NCBI GenBank assembly: GCA_023014485.1
Contig: JAJOZX010007483.1
Span: 1-64,000 of the forward strand
Direction: 5' to 3'
Source: Bathynomus jamesi
Taxonomy: Eukaryota; Arthropoda; Malacostraca; Isopoda; Cirolanidae
Length of the DNA: 64,000 nt
Shown here: in pieces, positions 52,061-62,685 of the stretch
Layout: each line of letters opens with the position of its first letter
How positions within the stretch are numbered: position 1 is the stretch's first letter
Made by a program: the position numbers and the translations under genes
Notes under the pieces: model-generated
What the model was told of the DNA's origin: nothing
The model's input: only the letters and a program-made list of their open reading frames with translations
Databases searched by the model: none

Positions 52061-52131
52061 TTTTTATTTTTCCTTGTGGGTTTGCATCATTATTCATTAT
52101 TCATTTCACGTGTTTAATTGTGAAATTCATC

Positions 52132-52165
<34 letters not shown>

Positions 52166-52168
<3 letters not shown>

Positions 52169-53016
52169 GTTAAACAGACCGTGCATGGAACAAGGAACTC
52201 TTCTGGGAAAATTAAATCCACTATAGTCCGAATAAGTAATGGTAAATGACAAATACCATAGTTTTTCTTTTTCATGATGCTAGCCCGACGTGGGCAAAGG
52301 GTCTCTCGCAAGAGGTCCTATAATATGCTTCCCTCACCAGCTATCTGCAAAGCAGACAGGATCCAGCTTTGGGACATGGCTCTAGGGTTTAAAGCAAGCC
52401 TAGTCCCACTACATTCAGAACCTCTATATAAGTAAAAGACTCGTTGCATTCACGTCGGATTGAATAAATCAAAGAAAAAGGGGTAACTATTGTATTTTTA
52501 GCCAAAAAAACAAAACTTAAACCTCAACCGGGACATTGAGCGTCCACTTTTCAAGGCACGTAACACGTCCGTTTAATATACACAAACTCAGAATGGTCCC
52601 CTGAGAAACTTATATGTTAAACACAGACCGTGCATCAAACAAGGACTCTTCTGGAAAATTAAATCCATTATAGTCGAATAAGTAATGTAAATGACAAATA
52701 CCATAGTTTTTCTTTTTCTTATATATAGGTTCTGAATGTAGTGGGACTAGGCTTGCTTTAAACCCTAGATCCATGTCCCAAAGCTGGATCCTGTCTGCTT
52801 GCAGATAGCTGGTGAGGGAAGCTATATTTATGGGACGGCTCTTTGCGAGAGACCCGTTGCCCACGTCGGGCTAGCATCATGAAAAAGAAAAACTATGGTA
52901 TTTGTCATTTACCATTACTTATTCGGACTATAGTGGTGATTTAATTTTCCCAGAAGAGTTCCTTGTTCCATGCACGGTCTGTGTTTAACATATAAGTTTC
53001 TCAGGGGACCATTCTG

Positions 53017-53022
<6 letters not shown>
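52166..53022. mobile_element. foldback family (ACAGACCGTGCATGG), copy 2
   Basis: One left unit (52,166-52,615) in direct order ending CTCAGAATGGTCCCCTGAG, then a second unit starting TTAAACACAGACCGTGCATC that turns into the inverted arm (52,790-53,000). The family's internal block AAAGCAGACAGGATCCAGCT is present. Flanked by (TA)n. No ORF of interest. Confidence 0.85.

Positions 53023-53065
<43 letters not shown>
53022..53065. repeat. (TA)n microsatellite
   Basis: TA run between the foldback and the mariner. Confidence 0.95.
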
Positions 53066-53070
<5 letters not shown>

Positions 53071-54125
53071 GTCCATAAGTCCGGCATCATAGGATAAATA
53101 ATAGAAAAAGGCAAAACAAAAGCTTTTATTTACAGAACGTGCTCAATATGTCCACCATTGTTTTCAATACACAAATTCAGACGTGATACCCAGTCAGCAA
53201 GCACACGGTGAATGATGTCAAGAGTAAAGGTGTTACATGCCCCAATAATGCGCTGCCGCAAATGTTCAACACTCCTAATTTTCTCTGCGTATACCAGCGC
53301 TTTCAAGTGGCCCCAGAGATAAAAATCTAGTGGCGTGAGAGCCGGGCTTCTAGCTGGCCATTCCACAGGCCCTCGACGTCCTATCCAATGACCAGGTAAT
53401 TGTTGGTACAGGTATTCCCTTACTTGGGTGCTGTAATGTCCAGGAGCGCCGTCTTGCTGGAACCATGTTGGGAAATGATTCTTCCTTGATCATACGTAGG
53501 TAGGTACCTCCAGTGACATGTTTATCGAAAAAGAGGGGGCCTATGATGCGATCCTTCCAAATGCCACACCATACCATCACCCGAGATGCACCTTGTTCCT
53601 TTGAAGAGGTATACCAGTGAAGGTTGTTTTGAGACCAGTAGCGGGTGTTCTGTCGATTTACCTCACCATTTCCATAAAAAACAGCCCCGTCACTGAACAG
53701 AATGGTGGACGGGAAATTGGCATTCCGAACATATTGTTCCGTAGCCCATTCACAAAATTCCATCCGCCGCGCCGGTCGGGATCATCTTCGCTTAATTTCT
53801 ATAGGATCTGAAGTTTATATGGATGCCATTTGTGAGCCTGAAGAATGCGATGGATGCTACTTTTCGACACTTCTCTCTCGGCTTAAACTTTGCAACAAGT
53901 CTGCTAACACAGCTCTGTGTTATTGGCTCGCGGTCTGGATGCAGTCTGTTAAATTCAGCAGCGGCCTCTCTTTGACTCCGATTTCCTATGAGTAGAATTA
54001 TCTGGATTCGTTCTTCCTTGCTCACAGACATTATGGCCTGTAGAAAGAGAAAAATATGATTTATGGTTTGTAGAAATAGAAAAATATGAATTTCTCCTAT
54101 GATGCCGGACTTATGGGAGACCCTG
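53066..54125 (-). mobile_element. DD41D mariner, near full length, degenerate
   Basis: Ends AGGGTGTCCATAAGTCCGGC and complement of CAGGGTCTCCCATAAGTCCG, each followed by ATCATAGGA, with TA flanks. Length about 1.06 kb. The transposase on minus runs from an HTH (54,031) to the C-terminus (53,130). Confidence 0.9.
53130..54031 (-). pseudogene. DD41D mariner transposase
   Basis: The N-terminus (54,031-53,792) has SKEERIQIILLIGNRSQREA and ITQSCVSRLVAKF, an HTH. The middle (53,763-53,480) has [20 protein letters not shown] (first Asp, following Glu changed to Gly), ASRVMVWCGIWKDRIIGPLF. DGAPGHYSTQVREYL follows in a shifted frame, then [20 protein letters not shown] (53,366 on). I count 41 residues between the second and third Asp. 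Ends ENNGGHIEHVL. Two frameshifts. Confidence 0.87.
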
Positions 54126-54159
54126 TATATATATAATATATATATATATATATCAGAAA

Positions 54160-54287
54160 GAGTTGTATCCCCTCAGAATCCATTTTTTTTTCTTTTTGTG
54201 CCTCGACTCACGTCACTGTCAGTGTTTTAAATTACATTAAATTTATATGTGCAAAATTTTCCTTTCATTTCCCGAATAGACTTTAGA
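54160..54287. other. unassigned sequence
   Basis: Short non-coding stretch between the (TA)n tract and the hAT MITE. Confidence 0.4.
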
Positions 54288-54295
54288 GAAAGCAT

Positions 54296-54957
54296 CAGAG
54301 TTGGAAACGGGTCAGCAGGTCACGGGTCTGCAGGTCACTTGGGAGTGAATTCAAGACGGGTCGAGGTGGGTCACTGGTCATGAGGTTGACCCGTCTGACC
54401 CTGGAGTGGATCAAGGCGGGTCAGTGCTGTGATTAGGTGGGGCACAAATTTCCAGTTGAATTTTAAAAATTCGATATGCTTTTGCGTGTCGACAGCTTGT
54501 AATTATAGTTAAATATAAGTTTATCATAGCATACTGGTATAGCGTTACACTAAAAGCTAAGACGCAGTTTCGCAGAATCGAGACATTTCAGCTTATTTAA
54601 CGCGAGTAATATACGTCGACAGCGCGCAGTGCTGGCACACAGAGCAGAAGAATCACTGTGCATCGCTTAGGAGTATTAAAAGAATTTCTAAGTTACTTTT
54701 CACTGAAATAATCATTATTGTTTTATGTTATGGAAGCTCATGTGTGAGTCAGCTTGCATTTGTGTATCAAAATAAATATTTTGTATTTTGAAACAAAGTT
54801 TACTTTCTGATGTATTTTGAAAAACGTTTTGTTCAATGTATTGTTTAGGTCAGCAGGTTTGCCGAGTCAGTGGGTCATGGATCAAGTGGGTTACGGTCAG
54901 GTGCTGGGCGGGTCATACGGGCCACGGGTCAAGGTTGGTGACCCGTCTCCAACTCTG
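54296..54957. mobile_element. hAT-type MITE with GGGTCA-rich ends
   Basis: Ends CAGAGTTGGAAACGGGTCA and TGACCCGTCTCCAACTCTG. Flanking 8-mers GAAAGCAT and GAAAGCGC match at six positions, consistent with an aged 8-bp TSD. Repeated GGGTCA/TGACCC motifs occur inside each end (54,310-54,425 and 54,850-54,945). No transposase. Confidence 0.8.
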
Positions 54958-55640
54958 GAAAGCGCGAGGAAAACTATTACGGCACATACAGCTTTGGTCA
55001 AAAGTGTCGCATCAGCATGGAACTTTTTAAATTTGGCTCTTAAAATCAAATGAATCCTTCATGCTGCTGCTTTTGAGTAATGATGTGTCGTTGATGGTTT
55101 GAATTTCATACTACTTTGTAGTTGAAATATATTTACCAAGAGGTTGCAGAAAATGAAAAAGTATGACATTAGAACTAATATAGGAAATTATTATGAAGTA
55201 AATCATTCTGAGGAAGTTCAGAAATGTTGAAAAGTGTTAATAAATTTATTATCAGTTCTCAAAATACATTAGTTATATTATATCATACATAATTTTTGTT
55301 AATATCTCTCTCATTCCAGAAACTTTTAAGATCAGGATTTCCTGGATGGGGGTTCGGTACGAGCGCCGAAAATTTTGAAAATTAAGGCTCTCAGAAACGC
55401 GTTTTCAAGCAATTTGCGGGATGTTTGTTCAAGTATATTAGCTTTTACAACATCTAAGTTATGTACTGATTTGCAAGAAAATTATACAAGGAAAGACAAA
55501 ATTCGTGATAAGTCTTAAAGAAACGCTGTTTACGAAAATTTCACAATATCATAACCTAAATTTCTTTTGAAAATCATACTTTATCATTCTAGATTTGTTC
55601 ATTAATATAACTGAAGTTATTATATTTCTTGACAAAGTTT
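54958..55640. other. unassigned AT-rich sequence
   Basis: No gene, repeat pair or RNA recognised. Confidence 0.4.
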
Positions 55641-55656
55641 TGTGTTGATTGAAATA

Positions 55657-56279
55657 TCAGCTAATCTCCCGACTCTCAAAGACTGGATCGACGAGCGCCA
55701 TTCGTCGGGGTTGCTGTTCAGCGAACCGTTGAACTACAGCTTCGTAATCCACGGGCTTGAAGTAATGAATGCTCATCAACGCCAAGCCCGACAATCTTTC
55801 CGTGGACATAGTAGTCCTAAGGTACCTCTTCACAAGTTTTAAGATACTGTTGGTACGTTCAATGTCAGCAGAAGTGACGGGTATGGTGTAAGCAATTCGC
55901 AACAAGCAGGTGATGTTTGGGAATATATCGGCATCGCAAGCCTGAAAAGAAAAAGTGATAAAGTTACAATTAAGCTAGAAAATTTTACACTAAATATTAG
56001 TATATATTAAATAATCGGAGCATACGAAGAATTGTCACCCCAAGATGGGCATACGAAGACTTATAATCTACCTTTAATGCAAGTTCAAGCGAATCTGGTT
56101 TGGCGTTCTCTGACTGCCACTTTCTCCTCCATCGCATATATTCGATGTCAAGAGTCCCAGGGCTGGGAAGGTCTGACTCGTACATCACAGAAATCTCAGT
56201 AATGTCTGTTGCTGGCTCAACGGTGACTCTGGGAACAAGACCAAGTAACTGAACAGCCATCTTCTGAGTGGGACCGAAT
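55657..56279 (-). CDS. spliced hAT-derived transposase gene, last two exons
   Basis: Exon A (56,279-56,072) follows a TTTTTGTTATAG acceptor and encodes KMAVQLLGLVPRVT through RWRRKWQSENAKP to LELALK. It ends at AAAG/GTAGAT. Exon B (55,941-55,657) starts after TTTTCTTTTCAG and encodes ACDADIFPNITCLLRIAYTI, then PVTSADIERTNSILKLVKRY and LRTTMSTERLSGLALMSIHY. Both junctions are phase 0. Joined, they form one hATC dimerisation domain (W...FPNI..LLRI..T.PVTS...ER..S.LK). This is strong evidence for a real 130-bp intron. It resembles the C-terminus of ZMYM1 / 52-kDa-repressor-like hAT proteins. A possible upstream exon at 56,466-56,405 (DEEGQSTPTTKRTRSNTS) is acidic/basic linker, but its phase does not match exon A, so I leave it out. 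Confidence 0.65.
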
Positions 56280-56509
56280 CTATAACAAAAAGAAAATGAA
56301 ATAAGATTTAGCTTACTTTAGTTTTTAGTCTTAACCGTAAAATATATCAGAACAAGAAAAATGGTTTTCTGTGAAACAGCTTGTCGTACAACACGTGTTC
56401 CTACCGGTATCACTGGTGTTACTGCGAGTCCTCTTTGTAGTCGGAGTAGATTGTCCTTCTTCATCACTGTCAAAACGAGAGACAATGAATTTAATATGAG
56501 CAATCGATC

Positions 56510-56855
56510 AGTAGCTGTTAGTAGTTTTTAAAGTAATTGTTTTAGTTTACAATACAGCTACTAACCTTGCAACTGACGTGGGATGGACCAAACTTGATGG
56601 ACCAAAAAATCGTTCAATTCTTGGTTGCTGTTTAATTCTTTTGACATTGTAAACCGAAAATTTTATTGCATAAATACTTTGAATGAATATTGCTTTTTAG
56701 ACTTTTGAGTATTAAAGTAAGACAGAGGGTCGACTAACGATCTGAAACAACTGAAACAAAAGGGTATATTACGTGCTTTTATGTTGTTTGTAAAATAACT
56801 TGTATGTTCAGTCAGTTAGATTGGGAGCGGGGCTTTCTGGTTTAGGGTGGCTCTG
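56510..56855. other. unassigned sequence upstream of the spliced gene
   Basis: May hold further 5' exons or an intron; no clear coding signal. Confidence 0.3.
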
Positions 56856-56905
56856 GTTTAGGGGGGGGTTCGATCGAACCCCTCCGAACCCCCTTGCACC
56901 CGCCA

Positions 56906-56908
<3 letters not shown>

Positions 56909-56940
<32 letters not shown>
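56909..56940. repeat. (TA)n microsatellite
   Basis: TA run at the outer end of the SINE. Confidence 0.9.
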
Positions 56941-56941
<1 letters not shown>

Positions 56942-57250
56942 CGTAAAGAACGACGCTTGTATAGGAGAATATTCCGCGCAAGATGAGGAGAGAGAACGAA
57001 ACAAATTAAAAAATTAGGTAACCACCCGGGAATCGAACCCGGGATCTTCCGATTGCCGGTCAGATATGAAACCATTACACCATGGGCCTCACTCGATAAA
57101 ATGCCGTAATTCTCTACATACGCGCAGACCGGCAATCGGAAGATCCCGGGTTCGATTCCCGGGTGGTTACCTAATTTTTTCATTTGTTTCGTTCTCTCTC
57201 CTCATCTTGCGCGGAATATTCTCCTATACAAGCGTCGTTCTTTACGTTAA
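56941..57250. mobile_element. tRNA-derived SINE pair in inverted orientation
   Basis: Minus copy 57,118-56,941 with leader, A box (GGCCCATGGTGTAATGG) and B box (GGGTTCGATTCCCGG). The plus copy 57,127-57,246 starts in the tRNA half at GACCGGCAATCGG and shares the tail AGATGAGGAGAGAGAACGA (complement). Arms of about 120 bp are nearly identical; the centre (57,069-57,127) is unpaired. Same family as 36,815-37,000. Confidence 0.82.
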
Positions 57251-57339
57251 TTATACTGCGTGTTTGCAGTTAAAATGTATATATATATATATCGAGGTGT
57301 GTGTGTGTGTGTGTGTACATATATATACCATATAAAAAA

Positions 57340-57850
57340 GAAGACATTAGACAGCTAGAAGGGATTCAGAGAAGCTTCACAGCCAAGATCAAGAGGTGCA
57401 AAGAACTGAATTACTGGGAAAGGTTACGCAAACTAAACCTATATTCACCGGAAAGCAGAAGAGAGAGATACACCATTATTTACATTTGGAAAATAATGGA
57501 GAAACTAGTCCCTAATCTTACTCTGAACCCTGTAACTCCCCAAACAATGGTGGAAAGTAGAAAAGGAAGACTGTGTCGTGTTCCCAAATTAAAGGCGAGA
57601 CAGCGAACATCCTTAACCCTGAAAGAAAATAGTTTTGTTGTGAGAGGACCAAAACTGTTTAATCAGATGCTCAAAGACCTAAGGAACACGAATGGTGTTG
57701 CAGTAGACATCTTCAAAAGAAGATTAGACGCCTGTTCTCAGAACAATCCCCGATGAGCCGGGCGTACCTAGCTATGTGAGGTGGAGAGTACAAGAAACCA
57801 ACTCGCTACTTCACCAGGCCAACTCGAAAGGAGGGGCAACAAGCTTGATC
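57340..57850 (+). mobile_element. L2 LINE 3'-end fragment, plus orientation
   Basis: Encodes DIRQLEGIQRSFTAKIKRCK, LNYWERLRKLNLYSPESRRE, RYTIIYIWKIMEKLVPNLTL and LFNQMLKDLRNTNGVAVDIF. The RT thumb-to-tail region is in one frame (57,301-57,756), the longest intact tail of the family here. 5'-truncated at a (GT)/(TA) tract. Confidence 0.85.
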
Positions 57851-57913
57851 TTCGTGAAATGAGGAATCATTGCGCGGAACCTTGAAAGGTTGAAAGGAAA
57901 GGTGGTATATAAA

Positions 57914-57971
<58 letters not shown>
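57914..57971. repeat. (TA)n microsatellite
   Basis: TA run preceding the tandem foldback array. Confidence 0.95.
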
Positions 57972-57975
<4 letters not shown>

Positions 57976-59276
57976 AAACACAGACCGTGCATGGAACAAG
58001 GAACTCTTCTGGGATAATTAAATCCACTATAGTCCGAATAAGTAATGGAAAACGACAAATACCATAGTTTTTCTTTTTCATGATGCTAGCCCGACGTGGG
58101 CAACGGGTCACTCGCAAAGAGGTCCCATAAATATAGCTTCCCTCACCAGCTACCTGCAAAGCAGACAGGATCCAGCTTTGGGACATGGATCTAGGGTTTA
58201 CAGCAGCCTAGCCCTGCTACATTTAGAACCTCAATATAAGCAAAAGACTCGCTGCCTTCACGTCAGATTGAATACATCAAAGAAAAAGGGGTAACTATTA
58301 TATTTTTAGCCAAAAACCAGAACTTAAACCTCAACTGGCAGAATTGAGCGTCCACTTTTCAAGGCACATAACATGTCCGTTTCAAGATGGGAATGAACTC
58401 AGAATGGTACCCTGAGTTTTATGATAAACACAGACGTGCATGGAACAAGGAACTCTTCTGGGGTAATTAAATCCACTATAGTCCGAATAAGTAATGGTAA
58501 ATGACAAATACCATAGTTTTTCTTGATGCTAGCCCGACGTGGGCAACGGGTCACTCGCAAAGAGGTCCCATAAATATAGCTTCCCTCACCAGCTATCTGC
58601 AAAGCAGACAGGATCCAGCTTTGGGACATGGATCTAGGGTTTACAGCAGCCTAGCCCTGCTGCATTTAGAACCTCAATATAAGCAAAAGACTCGCTGCCT
58701 TCACGTCAGATTGAATACATCAAAGAAAAAGGGGTAACTATTATATTTTTAGCCAAAAACCAGAACTTAAACCTCAACTGGCAGAATTGAGCGTCCACTT
58801 TTCAAGGCACATAACATGTCCGTTTCAAGATGGGAATGAACTCAGAATGGTACCCTGAGTTTTTTATGATAAACACAGACCGTGCATGGAACAAGGAACT
58901 CTTCTGGGGTAATTAAATCCACTATAGTCCGAATAAGTAATGGTAAATGACAAATACCATAGTTTTTCTTGATGCTAGCCCGACGTGGGCAACGGGTCAC
59001 TCGCAAAGAGGTCCCATAAATATAGCTTCCCTCACCAGCTATCTGCAAAGCAGACAGGATCCAGCTGGTGAGGGAAAGCTATATTTATGGGACCTCTTTG
59101 CGAGTGACCCGTTGCCCACGTCGGGCTAGCATCATGAAAAAGAAAAACTATGGTATTTGTCATTTACTATAATTACTTATTCGGACTATAGTGGATTTAA
59201 TTATCCCAGAAGAGTTCCTTGTTCCATGCACGGTCTGTGTTTATCATAAAAAACTCATGGTACCATTCTGAGTCCA
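57972..59276. mobile_element. foldback family (ACAGACCGTGCATGG), copy 3: tandem array plus palindrome
   Basis: Units start at about 57,972, 58,421 and 58,866 (GATAAACACAGAC.GTGCATGG), giving two complete head-to-tail units of about 445 bp. A third then folds at about 59,067 into an inverted arm reaching 59,255. Each full unit ends in CTCAGAATGGTACCCTGAG. Units 1 and 2 are almost identical. Confidence 0.9.
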
Positions 59277-59280
59277 TTCC

Positions 59281-59281
<1 letters not shown>

Positions 59282-59343
<62 letters not shown>
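59282..59343. repeat. (TA)n microsatellite
   Basis: TA run closing the foldback array. Confidence 0.95.
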
Positions 59344-59347
<4 letters not shown>

Positions 59348-59700
59348 AGAGTGCATCAAAAGTAAAAATTTTCGAAATCAATATTGGCATAGCATACGAC
59401 TGTTGACTTTAAATAATAGTATTAACATGGCTGAGTTTCCGTTTTTTAAAATTATATCTTCTACTGCTACGAGGGTGCTTAAGTTTTCCATAATCGAGAC
59501 ATACGAGAAAAAAATGTACCTTAATTTAGGTTATACATCTTTCAGCTAATTTAGGATTTTTTATCCCAAATTACCCAGAACTCACCACGTGGAGGTAGTT
59601 GCATGTCGAGTTCCACCCATGCCCACCCAACCACCCATCCATTGTAAAATAGAACTACTGAATTATGTATTGGTTTTTAGTATTAAATTTATTTATGATC
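59344..59700. other. unassigned sequence
   Basis: A 68-codon ORF at 59,343-59,549 has no recognisable domain. Confidence 0.35.
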
Positions 59701-59704
59701 TGTC

Positions 59705-60440
59705 GAGATTCAAGTTTTGTTTCAATGAGTCCCATTCTTCTGCGGTAGCCACAAACAGTTGCTGATGCTTCTGTTACTATTCTAACATAATTATCTTTCA
59801 ACTGCCTGTATATGACACGGCATGCTGAACTTTAAAAGTAGAGTGTTATCTTGATTAATGAAAGATATCAACTGTTCATTGCTTAGATATTTTGTAAGCG
59901 GTAGTTCTATTCTTTCGTTCTCATTCCAGTTAATTAAATCTGTGTAATGTTGAGTTTCCAAATTAATATTTGGAACCGTAAAATGCCTTGTAGTATTAGA
60001 ATTGGAGGCAGATCGAGCAGCATATATTCTGCGAAGAGCTACCTGTCTGATAACTTTAGATTCATCTGCTAGCACTGCAAGCAGCAAATTCTCGGGATGA
60101 GTAAAATAAGCATTTCGCCGAATTACACTATCCACCACATTTTTCTGTTTCAGGAAGAAAACGTGAATTTTTACGAGTCGAAGAAAGTGATGCGAGCCAT
60201 GACTGCATGAGGGATTTTTTCTAATATTAAATCAAACTGTTGCATAGACATCAACTGCATATTTTACTAACAACCTAAGCTTCTTGAATGGATTATCAGT
60301 TCTGATGTAAAGTCGCAAAATCCTGGACCAGGGTCATGTAAAGCCAGATCTCTTGAACAGTAACCTGAGACTACTGCTTTGCACATTTCATATAAGTATT
60401 TCTGGTCTGTACTAAGATCCTCAGGATTATCAATGCTTGG
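59705..60440 (-). pseudogene. orphan transposon-like protein, C-terminal part (family III, copy 2)
   Basis: Minus-strand order: QKYLYEMCKAVVSGYCSRDL and ALHDPGPGF (about 60,400-60,330), then degraded sequence, then the open frame 60,138-59,791 with VIRRNAYFTHPENLLLAVLA, DESKVIRQVALRRIYAARSA and DLINWNENERIELPLTKYL ending MPCHIQAVER. After a shift come YVRIVTEASATVCGYRRRMG and LIETKLESRQ (about 59,785-59,707). The VI.RNA.F...N.LL..L.D....IR..A block matches 38,300-38,190. It is an uncharacterised family to me; no catalytic motif is evident. Confidence 0.6.
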
Positions 60441-62685
60441 TAATGGCTCTTTAATCTCAACTTTTGAACTAAATTTTACTAAAGGCTATGTGTTATTTGT
60501 AATTTACTCAGGCAGGTTTTAGCTTTAGCCACCGAAAAAATATTAAATAGTTTTTTAATTTATTTACAGTATATCTCGTTTTTTAATTTAAATTAATTTT
60601 AAAAAATATGTCTCCTAAAATTTATATTCGTTTGCTCTGAACAATAAATAAAAATTAATAAAATATGATCGTTTTCATCAGTAATAAAGACTTAGGCCTT
60701 GCAGGTAAAATCTAATAGACCCAAATTCTATCCACTAAATGGTAGCTAAATGGTGTTTTTGTGATTTTAACGTTCCAAGTAATAAAAGGTTCCTAACAAT
60801 GGCAATACAGGTTCCCTTTTGGTATAGTATTTTAGTACAGTATATAGGATTAAAAAGGGAGCCAGAAAGTTCCCAGTTAGTGTCCGTGTGGTTCCAGTTT
60901 AAATCGAACATAATTCTGAAGGGAACCACTCCATAACCTATTTTGACGTGTAATAGGGAACTAAATGGTTTAAAAGTGTTATTATATGGAACTTTACAGT
61001 TTACAATGTAGAACGTCGGAAAAGGAAAAAGTCAGTGTATAACGTTCTTACAGTGCACAGCTTCAAAACACCTACAGTACATTAACGTATACTTTATATG
61101 CTTTGGTATAATAAAACTCGCAGTTAAAACATAATTTAACAATACTAAACTTTCTTTTCTTTAGAAATTTTAATTAATATTTCTTTCACAAAGAATGCAA
61201 AGTAAATAACCAATTTTCATTTGAGTCTTCTTGAACCATGCATGATTTGTCTTCTCCCGTCTTTTCTTACAGTACAACCTTTTATTTTTTATTTTTTATT
61301 ATTCCCAAATATAATAATCCCCCCCCCTCAAAAAAAAAACAATAAAGTTACAATTTTTAAGTGCTACTTGGGGAATCCGTTAAAGTATTGTTTAATCACC
61401 GAAACAGAAGTCCCTGTATGAAAATGTATAATGTTATAATGGATAAATGTATGAAATAAAATAAACAAAGTTATTCTTTATTATGACGCAATGCCAGAGC
61501 CATGGAAGCTGGCACCCTATGCAAGATGTGGCTTGGGTCACCAAGATGAAAATTTGCAATATCTGTAAATATGTAAAATAATCAATGAAAATCCCTAATA
61601 TTTAAAATAGAGGAAGCATTTCTTAAAAATCAGAATTCAAACATGTTTTACGTAACAACTAATAAATTCTTATTTATAGCATTATCATCATTATTTTATT
61701 TAGTTTCCTTGCAGAAGGAACACCATTAAAAGATCTAACCACTCTGATAACAGGCATCCGTTGGTATTTTGTATATCTCAACACCCAACGTCGGTCGCAC
61801 AGATGCTTGCTATCGGAGCAGTAACTGCAGATCAGCTGTAGAACATACATAAGTAATAAAAGATCAAAATCATTTGTAGATATTTCCTTAATGTTGAAAG
61901 CAGAACCACTCGTATGAAATTCATGTTCATAAAAAGTATGAAGGTGAATTATGAAAACTTACTCTTTGATTTCGAAAAAAATTAAAGCATTCGTTTTGCA
62001 TATATGGATACGTACAATAATTAAACAGTTGTTTGCATACTTCAAATAATAATGCAAGTGAAAAAATTCTTATCAGCCCATGCACGACATCTGGAAAAAA
62101 ATAATAACAGTAAATTAGAAAATTGCCTGTTTTTAATATTCTCCCCATTGTTGTAAGCATCCTGAAAATTTAAAAACTTAGTACACGCAAATGTGATGTA
62201 CTAAATTGATTCAAAGTTAACTATAACAGTGACACCGACAAATGATAAAATGATATCCCGTAGTTGTACTATAAAGAAGACTGAACATTTTGTTATATGC
62301 GGGATATGTGATCATGCTTGGCAAACTTTTATGTAGTATATACCTTGAAATGCCCAGTCTGGCGATTCGGAGACGCATGCTATATGATCAAGGGAATACA
62401 TGCTCTAGGTCCGAATATTAATTATATAATTACACTGGTATGCAACATATCTGATGTTTCAACATACATAAATGTTTTTTATCAATTCAGGTGTGTTGAA
62501 TCAAAGAATCACATCCATTTTTTCTCATCACGTACAGTTTCCTGGCAAATACCTATCACCCATTTCATATGGGTGGTATATAGACATACACCCAATTATG
62601 CAATATATGTGTGTGCAATATATGCATAGAATGATTTATTCATTATATTTATATGCAGGTACAATATATACTGTATATATATATA
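60441..62685. other. unassigned AT-rich sequence
   Basis: About 2.2 kb without a recognisable gene or repeat pair. A poly-C/poly-A junction lies at 61,319-61,341. ORFs of 60-103 codons lack domains. Confidence 0.4.

Larger units (their letters stand above)
50690..52133 (+). mobile_element. Penelope-like element with inverted 5' segment
   Basis: The 3' portion (51,176-52,090, plus) encodes the end of the RT, a GIY-YIG endonuclease and a hammerhead-like end. The 5' portion (51,173-50,740) is the preceding RT segment in the opposite orientation. On plus, the junction reads from the inverted N-terminal RT side straight into FKFEVFRKPTNNN, and the outer end of the inverted block is the RT region that would normally precede it. 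Direct repeats of about 40 bp (50,558-50,598 and 52,094-52,133) flank the whole. Confidence 0.8.

Noticed and set aside
56405..56466. Third exon of the spliced hAT gene
   Set aside because: Good acceptor and donor motifs but the reading phase does not fit the following exon.
57010..57172. Two tRNA genes in inverted orientation
   Set aside because: Same SINE family; the plus copy lacks the 5' half of the tRNA.
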